A stretch of DNA of 64,000 nt, taken from contig OX387610.1 in NCBI GenBank assembly GCA_947568835.1, forward strand, positions 8,705,501 through 8,769,500, read 5' to 3'. Shown here one piece after another: positions 54,292 to 64,000 of this stretch (position 1 is its first letter; every line of letters starts with the position of its first letter). Made by a program: the position numbers and the translations under genes. The DNA is from Protonemura montana. Its lineage: Eukaryota; Arthropoda; Insecta; Plecoptera; Nemouridae. The notes beneath the pieces are model-generated. The model was not told the origin of the DNA, made no database searches, and worked only from the letters and a program-made list of their open reading frames with translations.

Positions 54292-56140
54292 AAGGCTTTT
54301 TCAGGGACAGAGGTAATCTATAGACAAATTTATTAATTTATTGACTTCACGAATGCATCGGTAATATTTGACCAGATGGAATACCATTAGTGATGTCCAT
54401 TTATTCAATCGCCTAGCGCATAACCTATTGTTGAAATAGAAGACAATCAAACATCGTAACACAACACATTTTCTCAATTCCCAATGGTACAGACTTCGAA
54501 TCTAGCGAGGGTATGTTTTGATTCGACATAGACCAATCCGGTCGGTCAACATGTGCCAATAAATAATAGTTAAAGACGGGAGTCCAGTGGAAGGGGACCG
54601 AATCCCCCATCGTCCTAGGGGTCATTAACGGAGGCTGCCGACTCAGCCCACGGGGGAGTCGTCGTCCGAGAGTCGAACCGAGGACCGTGGTGTTTGGTCG
54701 AGATATAATCAATGAATGGGATGATTACAATTAGAGACATGTGGTGTTTGGTGATTTATCGGTGATTTGGTAGAAGATTGAGGGCATGTGGGACCTTGTG
54801 ATCGAAATTACGTTGCGTTTTGTTATCGGTGGTGAGAGATCGTTTATGGAGGTGTTAGTATTATGGTAAAATGGTATTACCACTGGTTTAAATATTAAAT
54901 GGCTGGCTACAGATTTTTTTTATTTATATTTGATATGCTGTAGCTATGCTGATAGTGTTGTTTACTTCTTGATGATGATAATTTGAGTAAGAAAAATAAC
55001 CCCTTAGTGGTTTTAAATTAATATTGCAGTAATATCCTGGTTTAGCATGTGAGAAAGCTATAAATCGAATATTTTTTGCCAAAGGTTCATTTTTGTTCGA
55101 ACATGGTCCATTTTTAGATATTGTTTCTAAACTTGGGAAAATGAACTCCTGCAGTAAGTCCAAATTTAAGATCAAGTACAGGACAACGTAGGAGATATTT
55201 TTTAGTTAAAAATTTAATTGGTAATTAAACCAATTTAGCCAAGACAGACTTTTGAGAAAACTGAGACCTATCCACTGTGAATTTTTCGATTTCACTTGCT
55301 TATTTATACCCCAGAATGTAATTTTCATGGGTCATGTTGAAAACTCGGTAATAACTTAGAGAAAAATCAGTGAAAAATCTACGGAATATACGCTGCTTGC
55401 TATAAACCTAAACAACTAATTATTTTTCACTCGATTTCAAAATTTTATTCGTTGGATTTTATATTGGTGAAAAAAGGCCTTTATTTTTAAGGATTTCTTG
55501 TATGTGATTCAGGACAATATCGACATCGTGCTAATTTTTCAACGAATTATTAGACCATGCAAGTAAAGACACTAAAGAAAAATTATTTATCGCTCGTATT
55601 TTTCAAAGTTTCGAACAGCATAATTTGATTCGATATTCTGGCCAACTCAAATTCAACTCGCATCAAATTCTCGCCGAAATTTCATCCGGGTTAAAAAATG
55701 AAACACGATCGTAAAAATTTGAACAGATCTTTAACGGTAAAACAAAATGCACTCCAAAAGAATTGTCTTGCCAATTTATTGCAATTTATTTGACGCATAA
55801 TATAAATAATAACCCAAAATAATTCCCTCTTTAATCACATCATAATTGTACAAAACATAAAGTACCTCTAGCTAAAAACAGTACATCACACTATTTTACA
55901 TAAACAACTCAAATTACCACAACAAACCAATAAAAAAAACACATACACACTCAATAATTAAATTATTTTTCGTTCCAAGTCACGTCTTACAATACTTTCA
56001 GACATTTCATTATATTTCAATATCTGATAAAAACAAGGTGTTGGCCCCCTACAATTTTCAAAGCATCGATATTAAAAAATCGAACACCAATTTTAATGTA
56101 ATACCTATGTATCATGCACAATAAATCATAGAACGGCAGA
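54292..56140. other. Unannotated stretch with GC-rich, box-B-like patch
   Basis: 54580-54690 is GC-rich. Its minus strand carries CCTCGGTTCGACTC, which matches a tRNA box B (GGTTCGANTC), but no cloverleaf or box A could be placed. The minus strand is open over 54425-54712 without a recognised motif. The rest is AT-rich. Confidence 0.3.
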
Positions 56141-57564
56141 TTCGATATGATTACCAGTGTAATAAAGTCATTAGAGAAACAACCATGCATATTCCTTAAA
56201 GCATATGGATTATGCACACCATCGCTAAGGTCTAGAGCTAAGATGTTTCAAACAGTTGGTAACGCCCATAAAGAATTGCTACAGCCATTAAACCACTTTG
56301 CGAGATCAGACTGCGATCGGAAAAGAATTCAAATAATGACTCTATTATCTTGGTAACCGGCTGGATTCTATGGTACAGCGCACTCAAGGAAGATCACTTC
56401 ATTCAAGTAAAAGGTGTTACCAAAGAATAAGACATGATCTTTTGGGATACATATAGCTAGCACGTGCTTTTAATAAATCTCGCGCGTTTCAAAGTGTATA
56501 GAACATCTGTATTTTGTTTTAGATTTTAAAACAAATTAGGGCTTTCATAAAGTTATTGCTTAAGGTGAATTGAACTGGAAAAAATCAAGTTTTTGGTAAA
56601 CTTATATAGAAACCCTATAAGAAAATACTGTCAAACTTTTATAAAGCAATTTTCGATTCAACCGATAACAAATTACTGATCTAAAAACTTATTTTTAGCA
56701 CAGTTCTACACGGTAAAACATTAATCAGTTGTTGTTTTTATTTCTTTGCAACATATGTACGAACAACACGCAATCTTGCACAAATTTGCATACATCACAA
56801 CTGAACTCATAAATGTTGTAAAGCGTTTGAAACATACTGTGGCTAGAATCACCAGCTAACCCACGCTCTATCAATAATAAATAGCGTGATATCTTCTTCA
56901 GCCGCTATACACATCCATGCTTTCAAAAAAATAATAATACCAATAATAGCGCAAGTATAAATTCATATAATTTCATAATTTTTTTTTTTTTTTTTATCAA
57001 AGCCCCTCAATTGAAGTGGAAACGAGCTAGCATTATCACCTATACCGTGGTATATTATTAGTTTAAACTGTGTAGCCGGGACGGGTATATCATGACGGAG
57101 ATGCCCAGAGACGGGTCAATACCGTGATTTAAAACTCTTTTCTGTTTACACGATAAACAATCGTTACGTTATAACGCTTTGTAGCGAAGCGTTAAGGCAG
57201 CTATGTGGCTATGATTTGACGCCCACGCATTTTATATGCTCGTGGCTTAAGAAAATGAATGAAAAAACATGTATAGCTATCAAAAATATGTGATGTGTAT
57301 TATCAAGGATTTTTTTTTAAATTGTGTGCGCTATATGAAACAAAGATCGAAATCACATATGTTCATCGTTGGTATGTCTAAGAATAATTTCTTTGTTGCA
57401 CCCTGAACAGAAGATTATGCTCGTATTTCTTGCAATTTTAATTCTGGTAGATTCTGGTTTTTATGAAAAGCAAGTTAAGTAGTTTGGTAGCTAGTTAACT
57501 GGCTTTTCTGGCTTTAAAAAAGTCAGAAAATGCTGGACCCCTATGTGAAATATGATTAACATTG

Positions 57565-57712
57565 CAAACGCTTGCAATGCGCGTGGTATTTTATTATTAA
57601 GAACACTGCTACCCTCTCAAGAATTGATACCCAAACGGGGACTCAACCCTTGAGTTCGAGTTTGGGCACCAATTTTTGAAAGGGTAGCCGTGTTCCTAAT
57701 AATAAATTGCTG
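57565..57712. mobile_element. Foldback element, third copy
   Basis: Flank GCAAACGCTTGCAATGCGCG, left arm TATTTTATTATTAAGAACAC to ACCCAAACGGGGACTCAA, right arm TTTGGGCACCAATTTTTGAA to GTGTTCCTAATAATAAA. The centre GGGGACTCAACCCTTGAGTT keeps a T-arm-like remnant of the tRNA-like interior seen at 705-776. Confidence 0.7.
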
Positions 57713-57863
57713 TACTCAAATTCTGTAATTTTTTTCAAGTTGATTGGAATGAAATGAGATGAAATTGTCACCTTTTCCAATGCTAACAATGGAAGAAGTT
57801 GTGGTTTTTCATCTCATTCCAACAAATTCCACTGAAAAAAGCCACAGAATATGAGTCCAGCTC
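57709..57863. mobile_element. Second hairpin element abutting the foldback
   Basis: Left arm GCTGTACTCAAATTCTGTAA, TTGGAATGAAATGAGATGAA. The right arm is the near reverse complement: TTTTCATCTCATTCCAACAA, CACAGAATATGAGTCCAGC. Loop of about 30 bases, no ORF. It starts exactly where the previous element ends. Confidence 0.65.
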
Positions 57864-59636
57864 TATACATAACTGCATTTTATACAAATGTGTTACACTT
57901 CAAAATCCATAGCTCTCCATTTCAACGAGTCGTTAACTATAGCAATCATTTTATATCAATTAAATATTAGAATATGATGCGTTTCTTCAAATAGATATTA
58001 ATTTTTTAAGGTGCCACTTAACAAGATATCTTTGCTTGCACTTAATTACAATACAAAACCGTATCATTTTGTTATTTTATTTCTGTACATTAAATACACG
58101 TTACTTTTATCTTTCGAAATGATGATAGAGATTATTGTCTTAGAGCGCGTCGCTATGTAAGATGGAATATAAAACTAATATATAGATGTGGCAGTCTGGT
58201 TTAGTCAATCACTGACTCCACTAACGAGATTTTAATACCAGGTTAATAACACGAAAGCATACGTGAAATGATAATCACCATCTTGGTGACCCTAAAGACG
58301 TTGTACTAATGTGTGATTACCGAAAAATTCGGGTCGAAAAGTCGAGAAAAACGCCCCGAGTAGCGTGATTTTCATTACATTAGTGTGATAGCTACAGGAC
58401 ATTTCGTAACAGGAAGCTGGCTTGTTGAGTCCACTTATCTTTTTGGGGATAGAGTTTTGTCAGACAGTTTAGCCCCTAAGTAGGGGTAGTTAGTTAGTGA
58501 TTTGGGGTGTAATAACGATATTAGTAGCAACCCTTTTTATATAATTTTATTTACGTCAAAAAGAGGGATGAGAAATTATATTTAAATATATGTATTATGT
58601 TTAGGAAACAAGTTGATTAGAGCTTTTAAAGTGAGCTCCTTAAAATCTTAGGCTCACTTTTCTGAGCGAAAATTGTAAGCCGACAAGTTATCGTATTTTA
58701 AAAATTTTGGAGTTTTGGGAATTTTTTAATGTCTTTCAACTAACCGAAGGTGTGTCATAATTTTCATCGTTTTGCCTCCAATTTTTAGAGAATAATCGAG
58801 AAAACCAAAAGAAGTAACCAAGATCTTATCTATTTTTCAAGCTATCTAATAGGTAAGAAAATTGAAAATCGTAAATGTGTATAAGCTGTCATTACATAGC
58901 TTTATGTTACCAAAAATAAAAATAAACACAAGACCGCAGTAAAAACTTGGAAAACTAGATCATTACCCATAAGTTAATTTTTACGAGTTTAAAAAAATCA
59001 AAAATTGAATAAAATCCTCAAAAATAATCATGTAATATTGGGATTTTGTGTTTTGTCTTTAAATTATCAGTCTATCTGTATCTCAATCACACATCGGAAA
59101 ACCCCCTTACATGCTTACCAACAAAACTTACAAAAAAAAAAACACATACACAAAACCCAATTAAAAACCACTGTGAACACCCAAGCAACGCACTTCAATT
59201 ACTTTGTCCGCGACTCACGGAAGCAGAGAATTCGTCTCGAGACTCGCTTCATTAGCGGCCCTTGTTTCATTTCGGCCAGCGGGCTCAGGTCCACTCACTT
59301 AGACTAATTATCCGCGAGAGGTAGCCACCAATCACTTGCAATTAGCCACAGAAGCAGGTTATCAGAAGTAGTAATTAGGGAGTGCTTGTTAAGTCATCAT
59401 GATCGGGACAAAGGTGTCACTGTAGGTAAAGTAGGGTTTTTAATGACTTTGCTAGTTGTGAATAGATGTGAGTGAAGTACATAGCGTGAAAAGCTATAAT
59501 GAGAATGTGGGTGGCATTATTCATTGGAACCATTAGCATTGGATTGTAAAAGTTATCATGAGATACAGTTTTGGAGCCTTGCGCTTAATTCCACCAATTA
59601 TTTAGTATTTTTTGGCGAATTTTAAGTTGCATTTAG
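57864..59636. other. Unannotated AT-rich stretch
   Basis: No supported gene. A GC-richer patch lies at 59200-59330. Confidence 0.4.
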
Positions 59637-60042
59637 ATTGATTGATTGATGGGTTTAGCGACAAACTGTTTTGATCAAGGTAACTGCGGCACTGGTCTAT
59701 TGGCGTGGGTAAATGAGTGGTTGATGCTGAAGATGATGATGAACCTAACATAGCCTAGAAAGGAGGGGAAACCCGGGACTGACACGTAGCCTACTCCTGT
59801 TGAAGAGCCACAAGAGGACCACAGGCTTCACGTCCCTTCCGAAGGACGGTACAAGGCGAACAACAGGAATCCTCGACAAATCCATGCTGTCGAGAGGTTG
59901 ATAAGCAAGGCGAATGAAGTTGCTATTTTAACTTTTATCGCTCCTACCTCTCTCCCGAACAGAACTGTGTGTTATGATCACCCATCCAATATATTACCAA
60001 GTGAAGTGTTGCTTAACTTTGATAACCTCACAAAAACCGGTC
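59637..60042 (-). mobile_element. 5S-derived SINE, near full length
   Basis: The 3' tail is GATTGATTGATT on this strand, followed by GTTTAGCGACAAACTGTTTT. The body includes CCTTCCGAAGGACGGTACAA and GTCGAGAGGTTGATAAGCAA. The 5S head is at CACCCATCCAATA...GTGTTGCTTAACTTTGAT near 59970-60025. The head reaches the outer CTCACAAAAACCGG part. Confidence 0.86.
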
Positions 60043-61895
60043 TCAGCTCAAAAATAAAATAAAGAATTTCAACTGGTTTTTTAGCATTTCTCGTCGATAT
60101 TGGACACAATTAACAATTATGGCTAAATATTATTTTGTATTGCATACCAAATTTGAGCTCGCCTATAGAAATGAGTATTAAAACGAGCACATAGAGTCAA
60201 GCAAATCTAATTCCAGCTCTCGGCTATCATCATTATTTTAAATTTAGGCACACGCGCCTTGCCAAGTATAGAGACTCGGTGCCTTTTTTGATAAATTTCG
60301 GGCATAATTCATGAGACCACTTTCCGAAATAGATGACGGCACCTCCAACACAACATCTGACATCAATTTAACCATTGTCCAAAACCTGCCGCACAATAAA
60401 TTTCTTTCAAAACCAGAAATCATCCACGCACCACTACAAAAAAAATATATAACAAGAAGAACCCGCCGTGCCGTCAATTCTTCGACCGTCCGAAATGTGT
60501 CAAATTAGCAATGTAATAATGATCGACACATTATGCCGTCAAAAATCCTAGCACGATATGATGACCATAAAAAAGTGGCCCAATTTCATTTCAAATTTTT
60601 TTTTTAGTATGTTTTGGTTGCACGGTGCAGAAGATAATGGGTCTATTTCCTGGCCGGCCGGGGCATGAACTAATCGACCGTGGCGATGGCTTTGGTCCCT
60701 TCCTCAAATTGGCCGGTCCATGGCTGTAGATTGCACACCTGCCCTGCTCCGTATTGAGACGTCAAGCCAACGACCGTGGCGTGGTGGGGGAACACGATGG
60801 GTATTTGGTGGGCGCAAAGTGGGCGCAAAGTGGGCACAAAGTGGGCACACGATCGTTAGGCCATCAGCCTAACGGATAGATGCGTTATAATTGTTTAATT
60901 TACTTTGACGTTGATCGTACTTCGCAGCTTTGATTTGATTTTAAGGTAATTCTTTGTTTTATCTGTAAATATTTTGTACAAATCCATGCAATACGATATA
61001 TTGGTGCGATTTTTTTTTTTCAATTTTCCAACAGAAATTGAGTGGAATGGATTGAAAATTATATAATTTATATTTTTGTGGGTACAAGTGTTTTTTTCTT
61101 GTGAAATCTAACATTTTCTTCCATGTGTTTGATCTCCTTTGTGAAAAAAAAACACCTAAAGATAACCAAAGGGAAACTAAAATTCCTGCGAATAGTTATA
61201 TTAATACTTCTAGGGCCAGATCCGGAAAGGAAAGGTTTAATCCAATCACAAACAATGTTCCAGAGTTTCAATGGTTGATACCATGGTGATTAAAACTTTA
61301 CCCCTAAATTTTTAAGTTAAATCTTTAACTCAATATTAAATTAATATCAAGTATTCTAGATTCTAAAGGTTCACAAACAAAATTGAAGTCGGGACAGTCA
61401 AAAATATTAAGCAAATCACACTTTTGGTCTGATTTTAGACAACGGATTTTTTTTTTAACTTTTTGATCTTGCCCCTAGAACGAATGCCAACATCGCGTAG
61501 CCTAGCAAACGATTGGCAGTACGCGATCGAATGCAGCCAGTTTTCCCAACCGCACGGGTCATTGCGTTCTTATAATTGACAATCGTCGATTGATTGCCGA
61601 GACTCCATGATTCCTTAACAAGACGGCGTCATGGTGTACGATTTCTTGACACGGATGTCAGATTTACTTCCCCGAAAAGGTTTCAACAAGAATTTGATGA
61701 GATCCGCTCTTGTATCTTTCAGCACGTTTTCACCTTTCTTTAATGACATCTTTTATTTTATTAGTTATATCAAAGGATATCAAAAAAAAACATGTAGCAA
61801 TACACGTCATCATTAGTAAAAGCTAGCTAAAAAGTGAATAAAAAAAATCCTATTTCGAAATGAGTACCAGTGAAATTCATGGACATGTACCAAAA
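60043..61895. other. Unannotated stretch with GC-rich island and short tandem repeat
   Basis: 60640-60880 is GC-rich. GGGCGCAAAGT/GGGCACAAAGT repeats every 11 bases, about 3.5 times, at about 60809-60848, followed by a small hairpin (CGTTAGGC...GCCTAACG). A 65-codon open frame at 60311-60508 is protein-like but unrecognised. Confidence 0.4.
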
Positions 61896-61899
61896 TTTC

Positions 61900-62150
61900 C
61901 TCAAATATTTGAGACTGATTTTTTGTTCAATTTATCTTAAGTAATGCTTAGCTCAGCGATAGATAACCTTATATTGATATTTTGAGTCGTCATTATTCAA
62001 TTGTAAAGGTTTGCTAAAAAGGACAGCTACAAAGCGCCATTGCGTGGAAGCTATCGTTACCACTTGCAGCCGGCTCAGCAGAAAAACACTGTCGCTGGGA
62101 CTCTAACGAAACCAACAAACCCAATGTTCACCTAAGATCAACACAGACAA
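61900..62150 (-). repeat. Dispersed repeat family (about 250 bp), copy
   Basis: TTAAGTAATGCTTAGCTCAG, TTGATATTTTGAGTCG, GGACAGCTACAAAGCGCCAT and AGCCGGCTCAGCAG follow the same order as the other copies. Confidence 0.65.
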
Positions 62151-64000
62151 GTGACAAGAATCATGCATCAAGATGTGAACGAAATAAAACCAAGAAACAA
62201 CACAATAGATGCATGACTTACTAAACAATGCACTGTTGAAAAATAAAAAAGCTTGCATGAATCGAGAAGGAAGTGATCATGGTATTTTCTTGGCTTGTTA
62301 TAAAGTTGCTTGTCGATTAGTTTTAGCGATTATACAATGTGGTGTTTCGTGCTGCTTGGATTAGGAGGGTGAGTAGCATCAATTTTAGGCGTTACCTCGC
62401 ACGCTTGCAGCTATAAGGGGTGATGATGAATAAGGGATGAGTGATTAAGACAGAGAGAATCGATTATTTTGGCCGGTGTGTGTGTGTGTGTTTTTTGTGT
62501 CTTGTTAGCTGCTAGTTATGTTTTTTTTTGTGTAATTTTAATGTGTTTTAGTGTTTTTTTTTTTAGTTCTTTTGAGCGTACAAAGATTTTTAGGTTATTT
62601 CATGTTAAAATAAGGGTAGGTTATTCGTTTCAGAGATATATTATGTTGAACGTATGCTAAAATAATAATAAACGGTTCAAAAACAAGATCGGTTTTTTGT
62701 TCACAGAGAAATTTGTTTACAAGGACATTTAATTTAAGGATATTAATTTCTAAAAAGGAAATTCTCGAGTTCTTTTTAAGACAAAGCGACGATCAATCTT
62801 TGCAAAGAAGCTTTATTTTCAGCGAGTTTTATGTTTTTTAATGAGAAAAAAAAATTAGCCAGTTAATTTAAGAACTCTTTTTATTTATTTTTGAAATCTG
62901 AGCATTGCACGCTTTTCACGTCTCCCCCGATTTTCTAATTATGAATGTTTTAACATTTACTTTATTATTATCTGTCATTCGATCAACGAATCCTACCGAA
63001 AAAGAAGTTAATTATTGTTGGATAATAATCGTAAATCAGTCCCCTAGCATTTTTTCCAGGGGACGCTTTAGTGAAAACCCCGTCGGCTTTTCCATACGCC
63101 AAAAACGACGCAATCTCATTGGTCGAACGACATTTAAACTCAAAACCAACGATTTCGGTATAGAGAAAAAAAAAGAAATCCAGTAACACGGCCAGTCAGA
63201 GCGAGAAAACCAAGTAGCATTTTGGTGGAATGAAACAAAAAAACGCGCTGTGGCAGTTGGCAATTCAAAGAGATAGATTACATTGTTGTCCCCAGAGAGT
63301 CGTAATTTCTGTTAGGCAAACCGCATGGCATCCGGAGAATCCACGATTAAAAATATATATCTGCAGAGTAGAGCGTGGTGGGGCAATGCCGGCCTATCAG
63401 GGGTAAACAAAATTAATAGTGGGTACAATGCGATTTGCGATTTATTGTCAGCAACTAGAAGATTTTTTTTCAAAAGTTAAAAGTGGAACTTTTTTGTGTA
63501 AAAATGTCGAAATGAAATCAGTTGTTAGGGAAAGCTAGGTGTGTTTTTACTTTTTTTATTTTTTTTCAAACTACCAATTTCAAAAATGTTTCACCTTTTT
63601 TTTTTTTTTTTTGACCGTGGAATTTAAATTAGCAGTAATAATTTTTGCTATATAGGACAATTTTTCCAAGTCTTGATTCAAGTAGCACTTATTTTATAGA
63701 TTTTTATGGTCTCGGGTATGTTTTTTAATTACGCATTCTTTCTAGTAAACGTCAACGTCAAAACCTAAGAATTGATAACTGATGTTTAGAAACCTAAAAT
63801 GTATGATCACTATGATTTTACAGCTTTTATTTCCTGCGCAATTTAATCTTATAATTGAGAATAAACACACCTTTTTTTGAGACTGTTTAGTGTAAGAAAT
63901 GGAGCAAAAAAAACATCACTTGCAAGTCAATAGACACGGGCAACATTGTCAACCCCTGCTACCGAACCCCCTAGCAGGCATACATCCCGCAACGCTTGTG
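62151..64000. other. Unannotated AT-rich right end
   Basis: No supported gene. It contains a short GT run (62475-62490), T runs (for example 63596-63612) and a GC-richer patch at 63055-63160 that is open in both directions but unrecognised. Confidence 0.4.

Noticed and set aside
56147..56356. 69-codon ORF
   Set aside because: Starts with ATG and reads plausibly, but no motif, splice signal or homologue is recognised.
57045..57125. Distant copy of the 114-bp repeat (GGGTATATCATG, GGAGATGCC)
   Set aside because: Only short words match, in a different order; not enough to claim relationship.

Overview
The window looks like one piece of an AT-rich (about two-thirds A+T by eye) arthropod nuclear genome, probably a hexapod. 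The reasons are a tandem DUF229-family gene array, eukaryotic splice-like and poly(A) signals, many short interspersed elements with a 5S-rRNA-derived head, and large stretches with no long ORF. No bacterial operon, phage or CRISPR structure is present. I cannot name the species.

Layout. (1) 0-2.1 kb: a tRNA-like inverted-repeat element and one possible exon on the minus strand. (2) 2.1-10.1 kb: the only convincing genes. Three tandem single-exon DUF229 genes lie on the + strand (2335-3885, 4878-6425, 7944-9491), each with its own upstream and downstream spacer. They encode putative membrane-anchored, extracytoplasmic members of the alkaline-phosphatase/sulfatase fold. The middle gene is a mosaic: its 5' part matches the third gene and its 3' part matches the first, as expected from unequal crossing-over. 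(3) 10.1-15.3 kb: a terminal-inverted-repeat element and two SINE copies. (4) 15.3-23.6 kb: a block of five tandem repeats (periods 114, 70, 86, 86/87 and 55 bp) with GC-rich patches that include a run of 26 G. (5) 23.6-64 kb: mostly unannotatable AT-rich DNA with twelve more SINE copies or fragments, several miniature inverted-repeat elements, a FLYWCH-like coding remnant, two small minisatellites, a few GC-rich islands, and a few weak ORFs.

The three genes are the only ones that clearly belong together. They are recent duplicates that presumably share an enzyme-like activity and differ mainly in the N-terminal 160 residues and a short central loop. Everything else is best read as repeat-rich intergenic (or intronic) DNA shaped by retroposition of a 5S-derived SINE, small DNA elements and local tandem amplification. 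All similarity statements come from reading the sequence by eye; no alignment or database search was run.
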